Positions 21,214-32,300 of a stretch of DNA of 64,000 nucleotides are shown here, in pieces. Under the pieces are notes generated by a model that saw nothing but the letters and a program-made list of their open reading frames with translations, ran no database searches and had not been told where the DNA came from. Each line of letters starts with the position of its first letter. The first letter of the stretch is position 1. Made by a program: the position numbers and the translations under genes. Source of the stretch: Mytilus galloprovincialis (taxonomy: Eukaryota; Mollusca; Bivalvia; Mytilida; Mytilidae); contig NC_134846.1 in NCBI RefSeq assembly GCF_965363235.1, positions 55,975,121 through 56,039,120 on the forward strand. The letters are read 5' to 3'.

Positions 21214-21510
21214 GTTTTCAAGAAGTTTCACTGCAATTTAAGAATTGTCTGCTCTTGTTCAATTTATTTTGTCATCTTACCATGTAAATAAGTACATGTA
21301 TAGTAAAACACCGCTTTATATCAATAAACATACTTACACCAGCAGCTACCTATCTTCTATCATTCTAAAGTCAAGGGTCTTTTGAAATCCCATTTTTACA
21401 ATGATATTAGTGAGTAGATTTACAAAACTACGTTAATGAGCTACATCTAGTCAGCCAAAACATGAAATTACACTAATAACAGGATTACTCAAGTTGTAAA
21501 TATGTGCTAA

Positions 21511-21611
21511 ATTGGATATTGCATAGAAAGGTATCTAATATGAAACTAAGAGCTCGGGGGCAAGCCCCTCGCTTTAAGTTTCATATTATATACCTTTCTA
21601 TACAATAACCG
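21511..21611. mobile_element. Short palindromic MITE (ATAGAAAGGTAT arms)
   Basis: CATAGAAAGGTATCTAATAT…GAAACT is mirrored by AGTTTCATATTATATACC…TTTCTATA around a GAGCTCGGGGGCAAGCCCCTC centre that itself pairs. About 100 bp. Confidence 0.6.
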
Positions 21612-23662
21612 ACACGTATTAAAACATTGTGGTACAATTTCAGAACAACTGAAATACTTATACACCACTAATTGTTCTGACACTAGAAAAATGCTATTTT
21701 GCCTAATTCCTAAACCTTAGGGACCATAACCCCCCCAAAATCAATCCCAAGCTTCCTTTTGTGGTTATAAACATTGTGTTAAAATTTTATTGATTTTTGT
21801 TTACTTATACTAAAGTTATCATCTAGAAACCATCTGTCTTGCTGACGACAACGTGATACCAATACATGTATACGACTGCAATTTTTTTTTAGGTTGTATA
21901 AAAAGTAGACTGACCATTGAACCATTAAAATGACTTCATCTGATGAAACATGGAATCACTCTATACACCAGATAAAGAAAATCTCACCAGATTCCTAAGT
22001 TCATAGGCTCAGCACTTTTACAAAACTGAATGTTTCTGGAGGATATTCACATTACAATATGTCCTTATTATCTACATAAGTTTCATGAAATTCTGTTGTG
22101 TGCTTTAGACGAGATGCTGAGTTTTGCAGTAGTATTTAAAGGCCAAAATTCTATGGTAAATTCATAAATTATTGTGAAGTTTTTCTGTTGACTTTCTTTG
22201 CAAATGTAACTTTGTTGGTGTTTTTTTAGTTTTTTTAAAAAAAAGTTTATCCACAACTCGACCTACATTTTAAACGAAAATGAATACAAGGAAATCACTT
22301 CTATTAGGAGACAGTTGACAATTGCAATTGTAGATCCTATTGTGATGACCATTCTCATCTTTCCTATGACTCCTATATCTGTTTTAGGAAAAGTTTCATA
22401 AATTGGCAAAAACATAATCGAATATATTTCGGGAACCACTTTCATCATCTATTTGTTTCAGTTATAAAGGCATTTCTATTGATCTTGTATTGCTGTTTAG
22501 TTTTAGAGATAATAGGCAATGTCATGAAAATTAGTTGCCAAATTGTCAGTCAATGCCAACAACTCCATTGGGAGCTATCTGGTTTACCCTTCAGTAGAAT
22601 TTGCTGATCATTTGTGATATTGTTTTTATCTGTATTATATTGTTATTAAAATATTGAAAAAGAAAGCCCAAAATTGTTATTACATGTACAAGGAACAATA
22701 ATTCCTGAAATAGTCATCCAAAGGGTTGAGTCATTTGGGCTTTTTTTTTGTAGATTTTATATTGCAGCTCAGTCTTGTATTGTATTTTTTCTAATTTGAA
22801 TGGTTTTACTTAAGAAATAATTTATGCAAGCTATACTTTATGAGCGATAGTGAGGGCTAAAATAACATGAATATAATGCCTACCCATGTTAAAACAATAA
22901 AGTATAGCTTGCATCAATCATTTCGATTCTGAATAGGCCAATAAAGATAATTTCTATGTCCGATAAGTATCAGTTTAAAAGCGTTTGTGCAGGCTCTTCC
23001 ATGAACCTCCCTTTTTTGTTTGTAAAGAAACAAATGGCTGGCATGGTGATTTTTCAGAGGGAAGATTTTGAACAGCCAGCATGAGCGGTTGTCGTATCTA
23101 GGTCAAATATGTCAATTTTGGAATGCAACACATTAGTCATAATAATTGAATTAGTAACATCATGTGCATCATTTCAAGAGTTTGAAAGTGTTTTAAAATT
23201 CAGGAAATATATTATGTGCATGATAATTTTATAAAATTCTAAAATTTCATTATACTGAAGAAGTCAATATACGCATGTGCAAACTAATTTTATTGGATTT
23301 AGAGCATAATTTCTTCAGAAAGTGAAAGAAGCACTTCATATTAGAAGTTTTGTCAATGGAGAAGGGAGATGTTTATTGCTTAGTATACAGTATTGAGTTT
23401 TGCTCATAATCGAGGAAATAAATTCACCTATTTACTATGTTACTTCTTGTGACTTGGATGTAGAGTTGTCTCATTGGCACTCACACCACATCTTATTTCT
23501 ATACTTTTACATCTCATCATTTGATCTCTGGTAGTTAAAAGTCTCATTGGCATTCCTACCATATGTTATTATTTTTATATTGATATAATATATTATAAAT
23601 CCATTGTTTTTCAACAGCCAGAGGGCTAAAAAATCATAAAATATAATGTCTTGATCATAGAT
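21612..23662. other. Intergenic, mostly unassigned
   Basis: Around 21700-21900 there is a decayed family B unit (CCTAAACCTTAGGGACCATA … GACGACAACGTGATACC). An R2-type tail (GACTTGGATGTAGAGTTGTC … CACACCACATCTT) is at about 23452-23500, with a second partial one to about 23580. The short MITE at 22823 is listed separately. Confidence 0.45.
22823..22915. mobile_element. Short palindromic MITE (ATGCAAGCTATACTTTA arms)
   Basis: ATGCAAGCTATACTTTA at 22823 is exactly mirrored at about 22899-22915. 93 bp, no coding. Confidence 0.6.
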
Positions 23663-23667
23663 TTATT
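23662..23667 (-). terminator. RPL34: RPL34 poly(A) signal AATAAA overlapping the stop codon
   Basis: On the minus strand the gene ends ACT AAA TAA ATC. The hexamer AATAAA occupies 23667-23662 and so includes the last sense bases and the TAA stop at 23665-23663. No other AATAAA closer than tens of bases downstream was noticed, so a 3' UTR of about 15-25 nt is implied. Confidence 0.65.
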
Positions 23668-26600
23668 TAGTGGCTTTCTTTGCAGCTTCTTGTGCCTTAA
23701 GCACCCGAACCACAATTTTCTGTTCTTCAATCAGGAAAGCTCTGATGATTCTGAAAATAGAAATAAACAACTTGTATAGAAGAGGTGTATTCATTTAACA
23801 TTGTTTAAATGAAGGTTATTCCAATTATTTAAGAATTGAATGCTTCATTCTGTAAATTCATTGGGGGTGTAAAAGTGTTGACCGAAGTACATTTTGCAGT
23901 GAAGCACTTCATTCTAAAAATGTGCGCATTCAACACTTGTCATCATGCTTGTAAACTTTTCATGCATATTACATTTTTTTTCCTATGACCATGAACTGCA
24001 CTTTATTGTGGGATCGTGTGTCATGAATGTTAAAATTCATTATGACACGGGATTTCTGTTAGCTAATCAAAATAATGTATTATGAAACATACATTTTATA
24101 TAATTTTTCTGTAATACAAGATACCTTTAGATATAATTGGAGTTTCTACAGGGTATAACATGTGTAGTGTAAACAATGTACACAACCCTTTGAATGTCAA
24201 TTGAATAAGTACTTTAATAATTCTTAACACTTCACATACTAATTACTATAATAAAACTTCCTGAATTACATACATACTATTTTCATTCTCAATTTTATTT
24301 GATATAGCCTCCATGTTAACATTAATAAAAGAATACTGGAACATGTAAAGCAAAAACAAAACCCACACATGTCTGCATGCTGAAATGTCTCCTACTTTAC
24401 TGCTATTCATTAAAAGTTTAACTACTGTATCATTTAATCAATTGTCATTGATTCATTAAAATGAGGTCAAGGTAAAATGAACCCTGGTTTTGCACAAGTC
24501 TTTTTTGGAGCCTTTTAAAGCTTCCTGTTTGGTGTGAGCCAAGGCTATGTGTTGAAGGCCGTACTTTGGCCTATAATTGTTAACTTCAACAAATTGTGAC
24601 TTGGATGGAGAGTGGTATGATTGGCACTCATACCACATCTTATATCTACTGATCACAAATACTAAACATTGACTAGTGAACCATAAAATAAGGTCAAGGT
24701 TAGCTACCCTGCCTAATGAACATATTCATCTTGTAATTTTGCCACTGACCTACTGCTCATAGCTTCTGAGAAACCATCCTACATTGTAATCACAAATATT
24801 TTGCTGATCTACAAAGTAAGTTAAGGGGAACCATGTCTAACAGACCAAATATACCTTACAATGATTTTATGTACCAAATATAGTTGTCCTCATAATAAAT
24901 CCAGATGTTTATTTATTTAAAAAAAAAACACCCATGAAAATGAGATCAAGGACGACAGATACATGTATATGAAACTTCATAAAATGAGTCATCTGTATAC
25001 CAGATACAATTTTATCCAGGTCTTATCTTCTATAACTATTTTTTGTTGATATATTAGTATAGAAACTCATTTAAAACTAATCTAGTCCTTTTCTAATAAA
25101 TCATCCACCTTTAACATTGGATCACAGCGATATTGCCTTTAAATGCTGATGCAGCATGAATCAATTAACTAGTCTAATCAATCAATTTAACATGGGACAC
25201 TGTGGTTAGAAAGAAACTGTGCTAAGGTTCTTAAATCTGTAGCATTTAAATTGATTATTGCCAATCTTTGTGTGTATCTGCAGTGTATACACAGGATGAT
25301 TCTCTGCTTAATGGTCACAATTTTAGTTTTGATTTTAACCAGGAAGTGAAATGTATTCAAAACAGATTTCTTAGCTTACATGTTCGTAATGACCCTCAAA
25401 GAAGTCTCAGAGAACAATAAATGGGGACAGGAAATGAAATTTAGCAGCGAAATTTGGCATATATTCTCCACTTCTATCTGTTAACCAAATTGCATTGACC
25501 AAATTAGTTGAAATGACTTGAGTGTCATTCCTGTATGTTTTAACATGTGATATTTACCTCTGTCTGACACATCTATGACATCTAGACCCTCCATAAGCTC
25601 TGGTTACTGATTTCAGTCTCTTAGACATTGAAGATAGTTCCTGTGGTCTTGCAGGAGTAAGCTGAAAAAAATAACAATTAGTTCATTAATATTAATCCAG
25701 GCCTCAACAATAACGCTTGTCTGATTGTCCGGTACCAGAGGGAAAAAAGGTCGGACAAGTAAAAGTTGTATCAAGCTTGTCCGTCGGGACAAGTACAATT
25801 ATTCAGCAGAAAATAATTGAATCCAAGTAATTATATAAAAAAAAAAAAAAAAGAAAACAAATTAATTTGACATGTTTCTGCATTCCGTTTATTCAAATGC
25901 AAAACCTTTTTCTTCAACATGTTTAAACATGTCAAATCGATAATTTTTAACTGGTTCTTTACAGGTACTTTTTAACAGGTAAAAGGTATACTATTCTCGG
26001 AAACCAGTCTTACTGATCCGAATCAATGATGCATTTTGTAGATAAGGTAACTTTACAGGACAGTTCCTCACCTCGACAGGTTTAGCTCCAAGTTTAATAG
26101 ACAGTTTGGCACCGTAGGAGACATATTTAGTAGACATGATTGATAGACAATTTGGCAAGGCAGGATATCCTTATAACAAATACCATACCGTAAATTTTTC
26201 ACAAAAATATTTTTTTTATTTACTATAAAATTCGCAAAATCATATTTGATCATAAGAAAAAAAACAATACTGACAATATGGTGACCTATAGTTGTTAATT
26301 TCTGTGTCATTTGGTCTCTTGCAGAGAGTTGTCTCATTGGCAATCAGACCTTATCTTCTTCTTTTTATTGATTGCATTTCAATAAACTTTTTCCAACAGA
26401 AAAACAGGATACAAATCCAATGAGTGTACATGCTTTTCAGATGGTTCCTCATGTCTACAGTCTGGTGAGACTGGCATTGGTAAAAAACTAGAACCTAAGG
26501 CCTGTGACATGACTAGATTCAGTTGTACTTGACTCATATTTTTGAAAAAGTATTTCAAATAAATAAAAATACATCAAATCCTGTCTATTGTTTAAATTCG

Positions 26601-28715
26601 TTTTGTTCCTTTAATCAACTAAAAATGTAAAAAGGTTATTTTTAATAGAAATGTTATGGACAAGTAACAATTTCATTCGGACAAGTAAAATTTGGTATGT
26701 ACTTGTCCTATGGGACAAGTTGAAAAAAAAGTTATTGTAGAGGCCTGTACATTGTTTTTATTTTAATCCAAGATTTATAATGGATTCTCTAATATAGTAA
26801 ATTTGGACCTTATATTTAGTACAACATCTGGACATGAGGAATTTTGACAATGCAAAATCTAAATATTTCCTCAACCAAATGAATGTAAACTGGTAGAATT
26901 GTCTTACACTTACAGCTGTTTATTGCAAACTTCAGTGCAAATAGATTATGAAAGAATTTCTATCCTTTAAACCCCTTTTTCAAAGTTCATTTGTATGTCA
27001 CAGGCATCAAATCCCGATATTTCTGGAACAATTCTTTAAACATTTTCAAATAGTCTTCCTTAAATAATAATCACTTACTCCATGTAATTTAACTTTACAG
27101 TCACCACATTTTGGTACTGCACCTGCCTTCTTTGTGTACAGGTAAACAAGTTTTCCACCTGTAAATTTGCAATTTTATATTAACTCATTTCATGATATAA
27201 ACATTGAAATATATATATAGATTGAATTAGCCAAATGTCCGTTATGAAACCAATTACTTAGGGCATAATATGAACAGTGTATAAATGAAAATATATTTTC
27301 TGAAGCTTCAAGTAATATTGATGTTCAATTTGAAATTTATTAATGGTAAATGTTTAAAAGAGCAAATATTTTCTAAAACTTGGATTGCATAATTAACTTC
27401 CTACTTCTTAACAAAAGAGAATATTATTTCAAAACTTACCAGGAGTCTTGGACCTGTAAATAAAAATCATTTTTAGTATAAAATACTTCATTTATGATAT
27501 TAATTACATAACATGTCAGATTTAGTTTACATTCCAATAATTGTACAAACATATTTGACAGAAAGAGTCTTTAAAGTATAGTCCTTGTTATCTCTAAGAC
27601 CATTGTGGGGATCCAATCCTTTTTAGTCCTATCAATTACTGAACTGATACATTAAGGACTCTTAATGACGCTCTATACCACTTTTTAAAAGTACCAGTTT
27701 TTAGAGGAAAATAAGTTTCACAAATTTCTTTTTAAGCCCACAGTTATTTGTGCTGATAACAGATATTTTTATTTCCTTTTATTATTTAAAAAGCTTGTAT
27801 CATAACATCTCTTAGTCTTCTGCGAGTAAGAGAAGGAAGTTTAAGTACTTTAATTCTATCTTCATAACCCATATATATCTTGAATAGACTATTTTCATAT
27901 TACCAACTTTTGACTCCGGTTACATCATTTTTTGACAGGTTACCTGGTACTCAATCAATTAAGAGCAAGGCAAAGAAGTAACATCAACATTCAGTCTTCA
28001 TGCTTAACCACAAGTTCTACAGCCATGGCTTGTAAAATAGCTTGAAAGCTTGTAAAATTTTACTCTACTAGCCAACAGAAACAAACTTAAACTTTTAAAG
28101 AATTGAGCTTTGGCCTTGTGGACTCAAAATTTTATTGTGAAGGCTTAACATTTAATCTGTGTGATTTGAGGGGAAATTTTACTATTTTCCGATAAGTTTG
28201 TCATGTAAGGAAAATATGAAGCAGTATATTTTCCCAAGAATTGTACAGATTAAATGTTTGATGTAACTTTTTTATGTTTTTAACTGACCAAGTACCAGGA
28301 TGTCGTAGGTAACCTGTCGACAAATAATATAAACCAGAGTCAAAAGTCGGTAATATGAAAATAGTCTATTGATTTAGTAAATAATTTCTCTCATTTGCAC
28401 TTTTCCTACTGCCATGACTGCATTAATCATTCCTCAAATGCAGATACCATATGATATTTCAACAAGCAGTCCTACCAGTACCAACACAATATTATTACAT
28501 TCTGCGATTACTAGACCTTTGATTTCATGTTCATACATGTAGTTGACTTATTCAGTCATTGGCAATGATATCACATTTTACATAAAAATACAAAAAGGTT
28601 TTGCACTTTCATACTATTTAACTTTACTATTTTTTTCTTATATTACTTACACTGTCCTTCTATTGCTGTTGGTGTTGTAACACAGGCGACGTCTGAATGT
28701 AAGTCGCTGAGTCAT
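23663..28715 (-). CDS. RPL34: Ribosomal protein eL34 (RPL34), complete, 5 coding exons including a 14-nt microexon
   Basis: Coding exons on the minus strand are 28715-28651, 27453-27440 (14 nt), 27158-27079, 25661-25558 and 23750-23663. They join in frame to a 116-residue protein; human RPL34 has 117. It begins MTQRLTFRRRLCYNTNSN and contains TPGGKLVYLYTKK, RAYGGSRCHRCVR and RAFLIEEQKIVVRVLKAQ, all hallmarks of eL34 in the large ribosomal subunit. The zinc-binding CxxC pairs are present (C44/C47 and C81/C84). The ATG is the first base of its exon, directly after TTTTCCAG, so the 5' UTR lies on an upstream exon, as in many ribosomal protein genes. A pyrimidine-tract start is predicted near 29278, back to back with VTI1A. 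The TAA stop overlaps an AATAAA signal. Confidence 0.98.
23751..25557. other. RPL34: RPL34 last intron: decayed repeats
   Basis: Contains an R2 3' end at about 24515-24650 (GTTGAAGGCCGTACTTTGGCC … CACTCATACCACATCTTA) flanked by decayed family A units (about 24440-25020, with AATGAGGTCAAGGTAAAATG). No gene. Confidence 0.5.
26280..26365 (+). repeat. Retroposon R2 3' end
   Basis: GTGACCTATAGTTGTTAATT … GAGTTGTCTCATTGGCAATC … CTTATCTTCTT. Other copies with the same 3' end are at about 14160, 23452, 24515 and 34830 (plus) and near 33208 (minus). Confidence 0.5.
27881..28372. mobile_element. Fold-back element in an RPL34 intron, arms about 80 bp
   Basis: GAATAGACTATTTTCATATT…ACCAACTTTTGACTC is mirrored at 28334-28372. 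A second pair, AACATTTAATCTGT / ACAGATTAAATGTTT, lies inside. About 490 bp, no coding. Confidence 0.65.
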
Positions 28716-29256
28716 CTGGAAAATAATACACAAAATGTATATAAAATAATTAAGATAAACTACAGGTTCAGCCTTTCAGGCAATCTGTTTGGACTATACA
28801 TGGCTGGTCATGCTCACGATATTTGACGTGAAATGCTAAAATTATACATGTAATTTACTGTTTAGTATTTGGACATACTAATTTTGAGAGTTTGGACTTT
28901 TTGTAAACATGGTAAACCTGTCAAGTGTCATTGCTTTTAATAGGAAAATTTTATCAGAAATAATGTTCGGTTTACCATGATTCGCACGAAACTAGAACTT
29001 GATATTTGAATAGTTAATGTAGCATTTACAACTGTGTTTGTGAACAATTTTTGGAGTTCGACATTACATACATATAGAACCTCTCGGAAAATGAATCAAT
29101 TTACTATCATAAATCGGTAATTATGTGCTAAATCTTGCAATGAAAAGATTTATGGAACTACAGTTTTATTTCTGATAATGAAAACAAATCCAGATGGACT
29201 AAAATGATTGAAGAATCGAAGGGATTTGTGTATGAAATAAACTTGCTGTATCGCAC

Positions 29257-29278
29257 CTTGGGAAATTTGTGTGAAAGG
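29257..29278 (-). other. RPL34: Predicted noncoding first exon of RPL34 with 5'TOP-like start
   Basis: On the minus strand the sequence TCCTTTCACAC (29279-29269) resembles the C-plus-pyrimidine start (5'TOP) of ribosomal protein mRNAs. About 20 nt later CCAAG is followed by GTGCGA, a possible donor that would splice to the acceptor abutting the ATG at 28715. The start site and donor are inferred. The need for an upstream noncoding exon is well supported, because no 5' UTR fits in the ATG exon. Confidence 0.5.
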
Positions 29279-29327
29279 ACGGAAGCGGAAGTAAAATGTT
29301 AAGAGCCGGAATGGTTGCGGACTGAAT
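29257..29327. promoter_or_regulatory. Compact bidirectional promoter RPL34 / VTI1A with paired ETS-type sites
   Basis: About 50 bp separate the predicted RPL34 start (near 29278) from the VTI1A ATG (29328). The gap contains CGGAAGCGGAAGT (29280-29292), two abutting CGGAAG motifs of the ETS/GABP type common in TATA-less housekeeping promoters, and another CCGGAA at 29306-29311. No TATA box is seen. The divergent layout is read from the sequence; shared promoter use is inferred. Confidence 0.6.
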
Positions 29328-32300
29328 ATGGCTTCATTGATTGAAACCTATGAACAACAATATGCCACATTAACAGCAGAAATAACGCATAATATAAACA
29401 ATATTTCAAGCACAAGAGGAGGTATTTAGGGAACAAACAATAGGAGACTAAATTCAATTCAATATTGTTGATTTTCCATGAACAGTCCTCAAAATGAACA
29501 CCTGGCAGTACTACTGCTACTGCTATAAAAAAAAGGGACCCACTGACTGCCTTAAAGGGGCCCCGCTTCAGTCATGCTTGAGAGATTCTCTATATAATCA
29601 ACCAAGTTTTTCCCCAAAAAGGGGAAAGGGGGTGCTGGCCAGGTACAAGTCAAACCGGCACCTGGTTAAAGTCAATTTGACATCCAATTATATTTTATAT
29701 AGTAATAAGTATCTGGGACTATTATACTAACGGGACTGGAAACTGATTGATCTGTGAGATTTCTTTGCCCCAATAGCGGATTATTGATTTTTTGTTTTGA
29801 ATGACAGCTTATAGTGTCACGTAGTAAATTAGCATTTGGTACATATTAAAAATAGATTTCGGCAAATAAGTCAGCATGTATATATATATATATATAGAAA
29901 CAGTTTAAATTGGTGGATTTGAAATAAAGAATAATTATTGAATCAATTAGTTTAAATGCAAAAAATAAATATTGTTTACGAAAAAATATTAGACTGTAGT
30001 CAATATATTAGTGTTGAAAATAAACCAGATATTGTTGAAATGCCTGCACTTTACTTGACCACTAAGAAAACAATGTGTCAAAGGTTAACAGATCATAAAT
30101 AATCCTGATGAAAACAATAAATGTGCAATAAAAACAAATGTTGACAATTTCAATTCCTAATCAATTCATACAAATACAAATACAAATATTTTATTGGCAC
30201 AAACACAATTACAATAATTGGCAAAGGCCCATATTTCAGTGCATTACAACAATGAATACAGCATACTAGTAGATATGTTATAATTAAGAAGCTAAAATCT
30301 CGTTTCTATACACCAGACATTTATATATATAAGAACTAGTCACTTTCAGGACTTTTAAAGAATTACTATTAATGCAACTATTAATATTTAGGTGATTTTC
30401 ACTACAACATGTAGGAAGTATATATTTAATATAATATTTTTAAAGTTAATTCTGTAGTTGGAAAAAAATTCAAATTTCAGTAAAAAGTGATTTTCATCTT
30501 CTACCTCACCTGATTTACATACATTACAAACTCGTTCATCGGTGGGTAAACTTAAATATTGCCCTTTTTCAATAGCAAGATTGTGTGCACTCAATCTTAT
30601 TTTACACAGAGATGACCTTTCTAATCTATTACTTAGAACATCAACATATGGACTACACTGATTTGGATTATGAAATTGTTGGTAAAGTTTTAGTTTTGAT
30701 GAATCATGAATTTTGGATGATTGATCCTGTGTGCACTGATCAATCACTCATTTAATTCTTGGTAGATATTGTTTAGTAGAAAAGTTTCCCCCAGCTAGGT
30801 TTGAAAATCCTAAAAGTTCATATAACAAAAGTTACCCTCAGGTCTCGTGAAAATATAGCCACATTGTTTTGAACTTTTGTATAAAACTTCGTGTTTAAAC
30901 CAAAATTCCAATATGGCCGTGCATGCTTTTGTAGATCTAATTATGGAACCAAGTGTACATATTTTCACGAAGTCATATATGCTTAATGCTAGCTGAAAAC
31001 TATTACTAAACAAAATTAACCCTGATCATAATAAAAAATTGCACACATAAAAAGGAGTAAGCAATTTTTATAGGAACTGTAAAAATTATTTGAGCTGTGC
31101 ATGTGGGTTCCGGTTGTAATGAGAAAGAGATTTTTTTCCCACTTTTCACTTTTGAAAGTGAAAATAAAAATATGCAAATCCAAACTATAACCTATAAATA
31201 TGATTTCACAACAAACCGAAACTTGCGTATCTCTTTTCAATCAAAAGTTATCAGAAATTTAATGAATCATATACTTTTTTCCACATCGTCCCCACGCCAT
31301 TTTCATCCTGAAAATTTCAATCTTCATATGTTATTTTTTACACTTAAGGCAGGATTTGGTGATAAATAACAACTGTCAAAGATCGAGATAACTTTTATCA
31401 ATATAGTAATTATGTTTTTCTAAAGGATTATCATTTCTAATAACTATGAAATAAAATAACAAATTACCGAAATTATAAGATAAAGGCACGCTGTCACTGT
31501 CAAAACAATATGGCGTATTGATAAAAAGCGCAGGTAAAATCTCGTTTTAACGATGTGATGTAGATATTATTACATTGATTGGTGTAACGGTTTCCAGTCC
31601 TGTTAGTATAATAGTCTAGTAAGTATATATAAATTATTCTAATAATGTATAAATAATCATAGGTGGATCCAGGGGGGCCTGGGCCCCCCCCTTTTGTGGG
31701 AATCACTGAAGCATGACTGGAGCGGGCCCCCCCCCCCCCTTAGGTCAACCAGAGGGCCCCCCTTATGAAAAGTTCTGGATCCGCCACTGAAATTATCTTT
31801 CTATTTCTGATTATTTTGGGGGTTTTCTTTTCAATTAATTGATTACAAGTATTTGTCTAGTAACTATACAAATCCTTTTTGATTTAGAACTTGTATCAAT
31901 AACATATTTGATTAAGACACCTCCTTCTACGATTCACATGTGGAAAAGAAAGAGGAGCTAATCAGGCTCCCTCTTTTAAGGATTAATATGTACCCTTGAA
32001 TTTGGCAATTTGGTGTTTAATAGATGGAGGATTATTGCATGCAGTGCTTGCAATGATTTCCTTAAAATAAGTTTATAAATGAAGATATTGGTTAAAACAA
32101 ATGAGTACAGCATTTACAAGGGAAAAGGATGTGGATTTTCTATTAAATTTCCATATGTGTTAAGCATTGAATCAATACAAAGTAATCATCAACCAGTTGA
32201 TGTTTTTCTATATATTAAGAAGAAGAATAATCCTTCAGTGTCAAGAATATATTATCCTATTTAGTATTCAATAATATTAACATAATTTTTAAAAGTTAAA

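Noticed and set aside
24456-24656. 66-codon minus-strand frame
   Set aside because: It overlays the 3' end of retroposon R2; copies elsewhere do not keep the frame.
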